A stretch of DNA of 64,000 bases from Lithospermum erythrorhizon (Eukaryota > Streptophyta > Magnoliopsida > Boraginales > Boraginaceae): contig JADFUC010000796.1 of assembly GCA_019722365.1 (NCBI GenBank), positions 1-64,000 on the forward strand. Direction: 5' to 3'. The translations under genes and the position numbers were made by a program. Positions 24,138 to 34,795 of the stretch are shown one piece after another; the first letter of the stretch is position 1; each line of letters opens with the position of its first letter. The notes beneath the pieces were generated by a model. The model ran no database searches, was not told the DNA's origin, and saw only the letters and a list, made by a program, of their open reading frames with translations.

Positions 24138-24543
24138 ATTAGATTATTTAACAATTATAATTTAATTATGGTCCATATAATATGAAAAACTTAATTATGA
24201 TGAGTTTAATTGATGGATATTAAATATTAAAGTTAAAAATTAGTGGGTGTAATTTCTAGCCCTCTCTTCTCCCTCATTAATTTAATAAATGATATAATAA
24301 GGATGGTCTTTAGTAGCCTAGTCATCCTTTAGTGTCATTACAACTACTATATAAAGGCCGCTATACGTTATCGTGTCAGCCAATCTAAGATAAATTAAAG
24401 ACTCTAAGAGGAGAGGAGAGAAAGGAAGAAGCCTAGAGGTTCATCTTTATCACATTTCTATAGTGGATCAAGATATGTTCTTGTCAATTAAATTATATGA
24501 CTAGAGTATAAAATATAATAAATTTATAGTATTATGCTTATAA
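24138..24543 (+). repeat. 5' LTR of copia G
   Basis: Aligns with 30981-31392 over its length, including the block gactctaagaggagaggaga and the end ttatagtattatgcttataa. Contains a possible TATA segment actatataaaggccg (about 24348). Confidence 0.85.
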
Positions 24544-24557
24544 TTGATATCATGTCC
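24544..24557 (+). other. Primer binding site of copia G
   Basis: TTGATATCATGTCC directly after the LTR is a decayed form of the Met-tRNA primer site TTGGTATCAGAGCC (several mismatches). Confidence 0.6.
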
Positions 24558-25834
24558 ATGGTTAATATATTCTTTCATATATTCTTCCTTAATCAAATCT
24601 CATTGCATTAGCTTTGTTGATTTGTCGTCTAATTTACTTGGAGGATATAAATGTAAGTGTTGTATGATGACATGCATAATGGTTAATGATCTGACAAAGA
24701 ATTAAAACTCGCAATATTAATTTAAAAAATAAGTTTAAATTCGATAGTATTCAGAACGTTAAATTTAGAGGATTACGTAGCGAACAAATAAAACATTCAT
24801 TTTGAAAATTGAAATTCTCACAGCATTTATTGAATCGAAATCGTCAATCCAACTCTCGAATCTAATTTTTTCCAAAAAATTATTCTTTCTCCTAATAAGA
24901 AATAAATGGATGCACTATTGTTAATATTCATAATAATTTAATATATCAAAATTATATGTAATTCAATATAAAATCAAGAAAATATCACAAACAAAATATT
25001 TTAATTGAGGAAAGAAAAAAAAGATTATAACTTTAAATATTTATTACTTACATCAAATATCCAATTGATGAATGATGAAAAATTGAACAATTAAATTCAA
25101 CTTAAATAATAATATTGAAGTTTGATTTTTGAATTGGGTATTAAACTATTAAAGATACGTCATATGAGCTGAGCATAAAAGTATTCACTATCCATTCTTG
25201 TTTTTATCACTTCGCTTTGCCGACTGTTTGTATCCTTGTTTTATTTTTGTTTTTAATTTTTTTTTTGGTTTTTTGGTATGTTGACAGGTGGGCTGTGGGC
25301 GCCACGGTGGGTGAGGTCATGTGCTGTGGATTAAATAATAATAAAAGTACGTGTATCTACCTTTAAAAAAGTTAAATGTTGTCTTTATTATAATAATATG
25401 ATCCATATTTAGCATAAAAAAGCATATCGTAATGATATAATTTTAAGAGGACTATTTGCATAATTCGTTTTGATGATCCATTAAGGCTTACTTAAACGTG
25501 CTGAAATAATTGATAATCAAGATTTATATTGTTTGACATAAATATTAAATATGTCTAATTGCTTCCATTTGATACTTAAAAAATAAATAAATTGGCAATT
25601 GTCAAATCATGTATGGATCAAGTGTTATTGGAATATATGACATATGAGATATATACATGTTGAAAATTTTTATATGTAATATTATTGAAATTATGGACAT
25701 ATATTTTATATAATTTATTTATGAGGAATATCATGGTTGAGATATAGGATGGAAGAGACTTGTGTAAACATATTAAAATTAATTTTGTGACATTTATATA
25801 ATTTAAGATATGATGTTTGATATCTATTATTAAA

Positions 25835-26410
25835 GTAGTTTGTTAGTCACCAAAATGGCCAAGCTAAAAAGGTAAAACAGATATTTGATTTCATATTATA
25901 TAATTGTACAAACTTTTGAGCAATGTTATTTTATATCTATTTATTTAAAGACTTGTTAGTCAAAATGGTCCAAGCTGAAATGTCTAAATAAATATGTTTA
26001 TCTCATATTACATGTGCAAAATTTGAGATATGATAGTTATTAATATTCATTTACTTTAAAGTGCTTGTTAGTTACCAAAGTGGCCTAGCAAAATGAGTAA
26101 ATTAATATTTTATCTCAATTAATAGTTACACCAACATGAGATATTATGGTAAATTAAAAATTATCTATTTTTTGTAATGCTTGTTAGTCACCAAAGTGGT
26201 CAAGATAAATGATTAAATAGATAATTTATTTCATGATATTGCATAATATTTTGGATAATAATATTTTGAGGTATTATTAAAGTTGTCTATTGAAATTGTT
26301 TGCTAGTCACCAAAGTGGCCAAACTAATTGTTAAATAGATGTTATATTATATTTGAAAAGAAAATACAATATGTTAAAGGCTTGTTGTTAGTCACCAATG
26401 GCCTACCTAT
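25835..26410 (+). repeat. Tandem repeat in copia G leader (6 units, about 115 bp)
   Basis: The module cttgttagtcaccaaagtgg followed by ccaagct-type sequence recurs with tgttagtcac or variants at about 25841, 25954, 26066, 26182, 26301 and 26386, i.e. spacings of 113, 112, 116, 119 and 85 bp. Between modules are taaatagat-tttatctcat-type AT-rich segments. The array is non-coding and lies upstream of gag. Confidence 0.85.
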
Positions 26411-26683
26411 TGAAGTTAATTAGACATATTGTCAATTATACATGATTATAATATTTCTTAACATGTACATATGAATTCATTATCATTATGCCTAAGTGTA
26501 AACTTTTGCATATGATTAAAGTTGTTAATAAATATACTTAGTTAATATGTTTGGTTAAAAATTGCATGTTTAAGGGATTACCCAAAGATCCTTATATATA
26601 TGTTTTGCATCGTTTTGAATCTAGTCTGAGTAACTCAAAGTGTTAACAAACAAGTTTGAATCATATTTGTAGCTTCTAGAAAT

Positions 26684-27130
26684 TTGTTTTATTTAGGAAA
26701 TTCCATGATCAAATTCAATGATCTGAACTTTGATGAATGGTCTGAACAAATCCATTTTTTTCTTGGAGTAATGTATTTGGATCTTTCAATAGTATCAGAC
26801 CATATTCTTGCTGACATTACTGACACTAGTATTCAAAATGAAATCAATCTTTATGAATCTTGGGAAACGTCTAATAGACTCAACTTGAATTTGTTGCGTA
26901 TGTGATGGTGAAAATGTTAAACCACCCATTACCTAAAAGCGGTAATGCAAGAAATTTCTCATGAAAGTTAAAAGTACTCTCAATGGATATTCTTACGATA
27001 AGTCCAATGTGAAATCTCATGAGTGACTTAACGACCATTAAGTTTGATTTGCCTAAACCCATTCATGATCATGTAACTAGAATGTCTAACAAAGCGATGA
27101 AGGATTAAGGACTGGGTATGGGCGAGTAAG
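26684..27130 (+). pseudogene. Copia G: gag N-terminal part
   Basis: The reading frame 26684-26905 contains DLNFDEWSEQIHFFLGVMYL, then YESWETSNRLNLNLLRM, the capsid-like gag start of copia elements. After a frameshift the segment around FLMKVKSTLNGYSYDKSNVK (about 26955-27010) continues it. Gag forms the particle that packages element RNA. It is interrupted by at least three frameshifts or stops. Confidence 0.8.
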
Positions 27131-27232
27131 ACATTTGGTTGGGTTGTCGTCAACTCACTTCCTCCTTAATTTGGCGGTTCAAGTAAGCTATAACAACGTA
27201 AAGGAAAATGGAACTTTCAAGAAATTAAGTCC

Positions 27233-27480
27233 ATGTTGGTTCAAGAGGAAGGAAGGTTGAAGAAAATAAAAGATCACTCAATCCATCTTATTATCCATGA
27301 AGGAGTCAGTAGAAACAAAGCTAAATCAGGGAAAAATAATAAAAGGAAGGACAAAACTTCAAAGAATGACAAAAGTTCAATGAAAGTCAATGAAGGTCAA
27401 GTAAAAAAGGAGATCAAGTGTTAGTTCTGTAAAAAGGTTGGACACTTGAAGGTTAATCTCAAAAGAAAGAAATTGTTCAA
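27233..27480 (+). pseudogene. Copia G: gag C-terminal basic region and zinc knuckle
   Basis: A lysine-rich stretch (for example KSGKNNKRKDKTSKNDKSS) is followed by FCKKVGHLKVNLKRKK. This is a CCHC zinc knuckle in which the last cysteine is replaced and a stop precedes the first. Such knuckles bind RNA during packaging. Confidence 0.72.
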
Positions 27481-27544
27481 AAGAAATGGTAGCACTTTGT
27501 TTACGTTTGTTTGAATCAAACCTTATTGAAGTTCCTAATAACTG

Positions 27545-28063
27545 GTGGTTAGATTAAGTGCAACTACTCATGTTTCTTACACGAGTTCCTTTCAATCCAG
27601 CCCACAAAAGGAGCGAAAAGTGTTGTTCATAGGGAGCAGGATGAAGGCACAAATAGAAGGAATTGGGACTTACAGATTGATCTTGGATACTGGTTGTCAT
27701 CTAGATCTAGAAAAGTGTCTTTATGTTCCTGATTGTGCTAGAAATCTTGTTTCTGTTGGGAAGTTGGATGAGTCTATGTTTAATGTCAAGTTTGAAAATG
27801 GTACATTTTCTTTGTTTAAGAATAAGTACTATTATGGTTGTGGTACATTAATAAATGGCTTGTATCATTTTAATCTTGATAATAAATTTGTGGAGTCTTT
27901 GTTTAATGTTGAACATGTTGTTGGTAGTAAACGTAGTGCACAAGATAATAACTCTACTTTCTTGTGGCATCAAAGATTGGGTCATATATCTAAAGAAAGG
28001 ATGTTGAGGTTGGTTAAAAGTGAAATCCTTCCTCAATTGAATTTACCTAAATGTATGTGTTGA
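27545..28063 (+). pseudogene. Copia G: protease tail and GAG-pre-integrase domain
   Basis: A 172-codon open frame, the longest in this element. It contains LEKCLYVPDCARNLVSVGKL (after the protease), NGLYHFNLDN, and FLWHQRLGHISKERMLRLVK, the His-containing segment of the copia GAG-pre-integrase domain. The catalytic DTG-like segment appears as LDTGCH with altered surroundings, displaced relative to the normal order by an apparent rearrangement. The frame ends at a stop just before the integrase core. Confidence 0.85.
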
Positions 28064-29000
28064 TTGTATTGAAGGCAAACAAACCAAACACAATACAAAG
28101 AATGTAGCCACAAGAAGCATACAACTTCTTGAATTGATACACATTGATATTTGTGGTCCATTTGAGCTCTCCATTTTGGAGTGAAAAATATTTGTGCAAC
28201 ATCGTGATTACTCACGTTATGGATATGTATATCTATTGCATGAAAAATCTCATTGATGAACATTCTTAAAGGTGTTCATTGATGAGGTAGAAACTTGATT
28301 AGATATAAAAGTAAAGGTTGTGAATCGGATAAATTGGTGAATATTATGGTAAATACAATAAAGTTGACAATGTCTGGTCCATTTGCAACATTTTTTTGAA
28401 AATCGAACATATGTGCACACTATACTATGCACAGTACATCTAACAAAATGGTGTAGGTGAAAAGTAATCGTACTCTAATAGAAATGGTTAGAAGTATGTT
28501 GAGTAATAGTAATGTACCTTTATTTTTGTGGACATATTCATTAAAGGCTATTTGTGTATTTGCTTGGGGTTCATAGTAAGGTTTTTCACAAAACTCCTTA
28601 TGAATTGTGGACAAATAGGAAAACCTAGTTTAAAGTATATACGTGTTTAGGGTTGTCAGGCAAAAGTAAGAATATATAATCTATATGAAAAGAAACTCAA
28701 TTCAAGAACCATCTCTAGTAATATTATCGGGTATGTAGAAAAGTCAAAAGGGTATATATTGTCCTAACCATAGTATGAGGATAGTTAGAGGCCCAGTAAT
28801 ATCACACGACTTAATGAGAATATGGTCATGTAAGTGGGAGTAGGGAACCACGAACTATAAATTTTGACGAGAAACAAGTGGGAGATAGCACGTCTAGTGT
28901 TTCTCATCAAAGTGTCTCTCCTCAAAATGGTGGTCCACATAATGAACCTATTAATATTGACCCTTTAAATAAAATCACTAATGAACAAGTATCAAATGAA
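28064..29000 (+). pseudogene. Copia G: integrase remnant
   Basis: Starts with DCIEGKQTKHNTKNVATRSI and LLELIHIDICGPFE (28064-28170), the entry to the integrase core. Further pieces around 28440-28600 (NRTLIEMVRSMLSNSNVPLF in one frame) match the middle of the core. A linker with many Ser, Pro and Gln follows at 28890-29000. Frameshifts and stops are frequent. Confidence 0.72.
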
Positions 29001-29089
29001 CCATAAGAAATAGCATCAAGAAAGTCTACAAGACAGAAAAGACCAACTATTTTTTATGATTATGTGGTTTATTCACTTGAACATGAATG

Positions 29090-29930
29090 TGACTTAAGCA
29101 TTGATGAAGAGCCAATTTCTTTCAATCAAGCCATAGAATGTAACAATTCAGAAAAATGGTTTAATTTTATGAAAGATGGATGACAACAAAGTTTGGGACT
29201 TAATTAAGTTGCCTAAAGGTTCAAAATGAGTCGGTTGTAAATGGATCTTCAAGATTAAACGAGACTCTAAAGGCAGTATTATAACTTTCAAGGTCAGACT
29301 TATTACTAAAAAGTTTCCTTTCGAGAGAGAAGGTATTGACTACAAAACCTTCTCAATTTCTAGAAGGGTTATTTGAGAATTGTTTGGCATTGGTTGCTCG
29401 TTATGATCACGGAGCTTCACAAATGAATGTGAAAACCACTTTTTTGAATGGGACTTAGAGGAAAAAAGTTTATATGGATCAACGGATGGTCTTGTGACCG
29501 TTGGGCAAGTTGGTGTGTAAGCTAAAGAAGTCGATATATGGACTAAAACAAGCCTCCCGACAATGGTATCTAAAGTTTAAAATATCATTACATCATATGA
29601 TTTTGAATAAAACACTGTTGATAGGTGTATTTTCATGAAGGTCAGTGGGAGTAAGTTTATTATTTTAGTCTTATATGTTGATGACATTCTTCTTGCTGCT
29701 AATAATGTTGGATTATTACATGATGTAAAAAAAAATTCCTCTCTAATAACTTTCAAATGAAGAATATGGGTGAAGCATCATATGTGATTGACATTGAAAT
29801 ATTCCATGATAGATTCGAAGAAATATTTGGCTTATCACAAAATGCTTACATCAATAAAGTCTTAGAGAGGTTTAGAATGGAAACGTGGTCTTTATGAATT
29901 ATTTCAATTCAGAAGGGGGACAATTTTAGT
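29090..29930 (+). pseudogene. Copia G: reverse transcriptase remnant
   Basis: Pieces in order: EEPISFNQAIE, NKVWDLIKLPKGSK, GCKWIFKIKRDSKGSI, then (after a degraded middle) KFIILVLYVDDILLAANNVG at about 29652-29712. The last contains the intact YVDD catalytic box. The DVK-type segment at about 29425 is damaged. Copia-type RT order after integrase supports a Ty1/copia class. Confidence 0.85.
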
Positions 29931-29984
29931 TTGTTTCAATGTCCTAAAAATAATTTGGAATGAGAAGAAATGAAAGATATTTCC

Positions 29985-30600
29985 TAATCAGTTGCGGTTA
30001 AGTATGCTTGGTCAATATCAAAGTAATCCTGGAATGGACCCTTTGAAAATTTGTAAAATGTCCTTAAGTATTTACAAGGCACTAAGGACTACATGCTTAC
30101 TTATAAAAGATCGGATAGCCTCGAGGTGATTGGTTATTAGTTGATTCTGTTGGATGCTTACGGACTCAGAAATCCACATTGGCTATACGTTTTTATTAGC
30201 TGGAGGAGTTGTATCATGGAAAAGTGGAAAGCAATCGGTTATTTCTACTTCCATTATAGAGGCCGAATTTGTTGCATGCTTTGATGCAACAATTCATGCT
30301 TCATGGTTGCGGAAGTTTATCTCATGACTTGGAATTATCGAGAGCATAACCAAACCGTTGAGCATTTACTGTGATAATTTTGCACCTGTCTTCTTCTCTA
30401 AAAATGATAGGTACTCGAAAGGTGCTAAACATATGGATTTAAAGTACTTGTCTATAAAAAAAAAAAGTTTAGAAACAAAAGGTGTCTATTGAGCATATTG
30501 GTACAAACTTGATGGTAGCGGATCCGTTAACTAAGGAATTACCACCTAAGACTTACATTGGCCATGTAGAAATGATGGGTGTTATAGAAAATTCTTGTTA
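29985..30600 (+). pseudogene. Copia G: RNase H remnant and 3' end
   Basis: VSWKSGKQSVISTSIIEAEF (about 30210-30270) is the copia RNase H signature. It is followed by ASWLRKFIS, SIYCDNFAP and KGAKHMDLKYLSIKKKS. Stops break it at least three times. About 380 bp of non-coding DNA then separates it from the 3' LTR. Confidence 0.82.
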
Positions 30601-30968
30601 ACTGGAAGGAATATTTTACATATGTATGAATGGTTTTGCTAAAATAAAAGTGATCCTTTTCAATTCAATTGAAGTTTATGTTTCTACTTGATAAAGTGTT
30701 TCTCATATTATGGTTATATACATGAATGATTATATTGAGACAATATGAATAGTTTTCTCTCGAAAAGTTGAGAACTTACATCTTTCTCAAATAAAAGTAT
30801 TTTGGATTAAATTGGTTTGTGATACCTAGAAGGAATCAAGTCGTTCGAATGATTTGTGACCGCCATGATCCGATCCAATTTAGCTCATATTATAGCTGAT
30901 GGTATTTGTGATTCATTGAAAGGTGTATACTTATAGTCTATTTTGAATCATCAAACCATTATATAGAC

Positions 30969-31392
30969 CAAGTAGGAGATTGTCAATTACTTAACAATTA
31001 TAATCTAATTATTGTCCATATAATATGAAAAGCCTAATTCTAATTATGGATTTAATTGATAGATATTAAACATTAAAGTTAAGAATTAGTGAGAGTAATT
31101 TCTAGACTTCTCTTATCCCTCATTAATTTAATAAATGATGTAATAAGGATGGTCTTTAGGAGCCCTGAATCTTCGTATCACTACAACTACTATATAAAGG
31201 CCCTTATACATTATCATGTGAACACCATCTAAAAGACAAACTAAAAGACTCTAAGAGGAGAGGAGAGAAAAGGAAGAAGCCTAGAGGTTCATCTTTATCA
31301 CATTTCTATAGTGGATCAAGATATGTTCTTGTCAGGTAAATTGCCATACCTAGAGTATAAAAGATAATAAATTTATAGTATTATGTTTATAA
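30969..31392 (+). repeat. Polypurine tract and 3' LTR of copia G
   Basis: The tract caagtaggagat (30969-30980) directly precedes the LTR start tgtcaattacttaacaatta at 30981. The LTR ends ...ttatgtttataa at 31392 and is followed by AGAAT. Confidence 0.83.
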
Positions 31393-31636
31393 AGAATCCC
31401 ACCCCAACATCTTCATGCCCAATTCTATACTTGCTCACCTTGCTAGACCAATTATGTTCTTTGCCTAAAATGCGGATGACACATCAAGTATGAAGCTTTT
31501 CTCGACTTCAAAAATGATTAAATTGATCGAATCTAATTAGGTGTTAATCTAAATTCTTTCGACATAATCACCTGATATGATAATTAAGACTTATGTTAAA
31601 TTATATCATTCCTAACTGAATAATATGGTCTCATCT

Positions 31637-31650
31637 TGGCTCTGATACTA
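31637..31650 (-). other. Viral Met-tRNA primer binding site
   Basis: The minus strand reads TAGTATCAGAGCCA, a 13/14 match to the complement of the plant initiator Met-tRNA 3' end. Caulimovirids start minus-strand DNA synthesis at such a site, which conventionally marks position 1 of the genome. It lies about 590 bp downstream of the TATA box, a normal leader length for the family. Confidence 0.8.
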
Positions 31651-32147
31651 TTTGTAATCGTTTTACTCAAGGCTTTGCTTAAATATGAACAAAATAATTA
31701 TGATGAACCTTTTGTCTAAAATATGAAGTCCGGACTTAACTTAACAAATAAGAAAGAATAAAAATTATTAGGAAGTTCCGTTTGAACAAAATCAAAAATA
31801 GTGATTCTGACCCTAAAACACCTAATGCACTTTCGGCTTTGACGGGCAAACAACGGGTATGAAATAAGTTTTTGAAATTCATCTTCCCTCAGAATTTTTA
31901 AACACAATCTTTTTGTTAAAACCTTGCCATAAATTAGACAGTCTGGCTTGCAACATATTTTAGCTTAGCCTTGATAACGATCAAAAGATCAACATTACAC
32001 CATGACATAATTTAACATAAATAGATTAGCCTATAAGGCTCATCTTGATAGTTGAATTAGATAAACAAAATTTTAATGCAGAAAATTAAATTTGTACTTA
32101 CAATATATAGTTGTGGCCGATGAGTAGGAGATATCTGAATAGAAACT

Positions 32148-32153
32148 TTTATT
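32148..32153 (-). terminator. Putative viral polyadenylation signal
   Basis: AATAAA on the minus strand, about 85 bp downstream of the TATA box. In caulimovirids the signal lies shortly after the transcription start and is bypassed on the first pass, giving a terminally redundant RNA. Confidence 0.6.
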
Positions 32154-32234
32154 TATATAGAAAATTTACATGGGAGCTAGTTGCTTCTGAGCTAATTGCT
32201 TCCGTAGGATTGCCTCAAATAAAATGATAGCCCC

Positions 32235-32308
32235 CTACTTATAGTACAACACGGACTTCAAAAACGGACTTCAAAATAAACACAACGGATTCCAAAATAG
32301 ATTCCAAA
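32235..32308 (-). promoter_or_regulatory. Putative viral promoter: TATA box and upstream repeats
   Basis: On the minus strand CTATAAGTAGG (TATA box, 32235-32244) is preceded upstream by short repeats: two copies of TTTGAAGTCCG (32252-32275) and three related TTTTGGAATC-type words (32285-32308). Position and spacing fit the single pregenomic promoter of caulimovirids. Enhancer function of the repeats is inference. Confidence 0.62.
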
Positions 32309-32486
32309 ATGAAAAATAAATAGAAAAATGATCGTCCTGATAAAGCCATCGAGACTGACCTACTATTTATCAATAGTTTTGATATTATCTATTACAATGT
32401 CCTATCTGGGCGTTCAAAAATTCTTCGAGCTTTATTTTCTGTTTCTTCTTGATTTGAAGAATATTCTCCTTCAGCCTTCTTCATTT

Positions 32487-32964
32487 TTATTGACTTAATG
32501 CTTTTAAATCTTCTCTGAATTGTTCAAATAAATCAGAATATTTTACTTCTGTTTCTTCATTCGGATCATGTGCATCCTGCAAACTATCAAGGATTTTAAA
32601 TGTATTTTCCTGGCTTGATCCAGCCATGGATATATCACTTGATTTATCCTCTTCATCAATATCAATGAATTCTTTTTGCATTTTGACTAAATATTTGTCA
32701 ATTAATTATTGTCTTGAAAAATTTCAGTAATTTTCCCTTGCTTTGATTAAGTTGATATTGGATAAATTTTTCCAATTTTTCTTCAATTTCATTAAATGTT
32801 TCGTCTCCTAGTATAATTCCCGTATTATGGTCAAGTCTGATCATTTTTTCCCAGAACTTGGCTTGTGAATGTCTTGTAAGACTAGGCATATTGTCTTCAG
32901 TGATTTGAACTAATACGGTCCATTTATATATATATGGAATAGAGAATTCAATCATAAAAAGCAT
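32487..32964 (-). pseudogene. Viral downstream reading frame (not recognised)
   Basis: Two adjoining open frames, 32964-32698 (88 codons) and 32681-32487 (64 codons), just before the intergenic region. The first contains IPYIYKWTVLVQITEDNMPS and RLDHNTGIILGDETFNEIEE; the second is acidic (EFIDIDEEDKSSD) and ends at a stop. They follow RNase H in the same orientation, so they are either the C-terminal tail of the polymerase polyprotein or a separate last ORF. I do not recognise a catalytic motif and assign no function. Confidence 0.6.
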
Positions 32965-33800
32965 GAAAGATTTAATCTTTTTTCTTGCTCATTGAGTTGC
33001 TGATTTCTAGGAGAGATATTACTCCATTTTTTGAAGTATAACTTCATTTTTTCTGGTAAATTTTTTTCATTTGCACCATTGAATTGCCACCAGATAAAAA
33101 ATCAATTTCGATATATTCAGTTATAAACCTTTGAACATATCTTGACCATCCAAGTATGTCTTTGTTTATCATTCTCATAAAAAAGCACTTTATCAAATGC
33201 TTCAAGATAGTTCAGTAATTATATTTAATGGGAGTATTGTTATTTGGAAAAATAAATGATTTTTCCTTGAATGGTGAAGGCCCATTCTTCAAGAGATATA
33301 ATCTTTTTGATAATAATATTTGAGAAATTATAAATTTTTTTATTTTCTAGAGAAATGTGACATTTCGCAGGATCCACAATTCATTAATAAATTTTTAAAA
33401 TATAATTGAGATTTGTAAGAACCAACAGTATAACTGTGGTGAAGAGTATATCTCTCAAGTAGCAGATATGGCTGCTCCTGTCATTTCAAATCATTATCAT
33501 TTAGAATCAAGATAATTTTATCTTTTTATTTTGGATATAATCCAAATTATGATTCTCATCAAATCATTACCAAATATGTTGGTATAGAAGGAGCCAATGT
33601 TTCCTTCCATCTGTTTCTTATATTCCAAGAATTCTTGGAATAAATAATTATTATCCTGTGTAAAGTTCTTGGATAACAAAGACTTTTTATCATGATTGAT
33701 TAGAATATTATTCTGTCTTCCTCCTGTATCCCTATAAGGGGGAGTTCCTCTTCAAAGTAGGACATTCCTGAAAATTGAGAAAAAGAATAATAGTATGATT
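32965..33800 (-). pseudogene. Decayed viral coding DNA between RNase H and last frame
   Basis: No long frame survives, but short minus-strand pieces such as FLEYKKQMEGNIGSFYTNIF (about 33560-33625) have coding character. They link the RNase H end with the last reading frame. No function can be read. Confidence 0.5.
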
Positions 33801-34113
33801 AGTTTTCATTCAAATATTCTCTTGTAAAGAAGTCAGGAAGATGATTATCTTCTCCTTTTTTATATATAATTTCAAAATCAAAAGGTGCTAAATGAGCTTG
33901 CCATCTGGCAAACATTTATTTGGATACATCGTGTTTAAAATCTTTTTGAAACATGAATTTAGCAGCTTGAAAATCAGTTTTTATAATGAACTTTTGAATA
34001 TAAAGATCATCTTGAAATTTTAAAACACATTTGACTATAGCAAGAACTTCTTTAACTATAGTGGTATAATTTTTTTGACTATTATTCCATTTTCTTGAAG
34101 AAAATCTTACAAG
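33800..34113 (-). pseudogene. Viral RNase H, C-terminal half
   Basis: The minus strand gives KWNNSQKNYTTIVKEVLAIV, KFQDDLYIQKFIIKTDFQAA, then MFARWQAHLAPFDFEIIYKK and LPDFFTREYL. This is the end of the caulimovirid RT-RNase H polyprotein, which degrades the RNA template during reverse transcription. It is unusually intact over about 100 codons, with one stop after DVSK. The domain is cut at its upstream end by the LTR insertion at 34119. Confidence 0.85.
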
Positions 34114-34795
34114 ATATTTAATAACTTATCCCAAAAATTTAAAATATGATTAAATGCGAATTATTAAAATGTTGAGTTGTTAAATTAATTAACTGTCAAA
34201 TTTGGACCGACTTTATGTTCATAGAGTATAAATGTTAATGTTTGGAAGTTCGTTTGTCGAGATAGGATTAAACCGAGAGATATCGATTGAATTAAACGAT
34301 CGGGTTTTCACTACATAAAATAATTTTGTCACTCCATTCACCACACAAACCAAACAAGACCCAAAACCAAATCCCATCTCCTTCCCCCAACCCAAACCGT
34401 GAGCCCCCTTGCGGATTTTCACTTTTGATTTCTTCCTCATCTTGTAGCTTTGGCTCTAAAATTTCTTGAAGTTTTTGCCTCATCATCCTCTTCGATTTGA
34501 GGTAAAAGTTGTAATATTTTGAGTATTTCTTGAGTTATGAGAATGTTGACTTTTGGTGATTTGGGTTGACTTGAGTTTCGGGTTTGAAATGGTATACAAT
34601 TATCATCTAAGCAGATTATGGTATAGGAAGTGATAACACTCGATTTATGGAGTTGAAATGGTGAGATGGATAGTTGACTTTGTTGACTTTTTGTAAAGTT
34701 GAATATTATTGAATCTAATTATGGGTATATAATTGATGTTTAAACAAGGTGTATAAGTCTCTATTCGTTCAAATACTAAAGAGATGAGGATGTAA

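Larger units (their letters stand above)
24138..31392 (+). mobile_element. Ty1/copia element G
   Basis: Two LTRs of about 406 and 412 bp (24138-24543, 30981-31392) flank an internal region with copia order gag, zinc knuckle, protease/integrase, RT, RNase H. AGAAT lies on both sides (24133-24137 and 31393-31397), a plausible 5-bp duplication. The first bases of the 5' LTR have diverged (att instead of tgt). The leader before gag is unusually long (about 2.1 kb) and contains a tandem repeat. Every coding domain has stops or frameshifts, so the element is dead. Confidence 0.88.
31398..34118 (-). mobile_element. Endogenous caulimovirid, block 3 (RNase H to primer site)
   Basis: The last block in viral order. 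From high to low coordinate it holds the C-terminal half of RNase H (34113-33800), a decayed downstream coding region (33800-32480), then an intergenic region with TATA box, polyadenylation signal and Met-tRNA primer site. It ends at the copia G insertion site. It belongs to the same provirus as 36775-40028 and 51386-52540. Decayed by stops and frameshifts. Confidence 0.85.
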
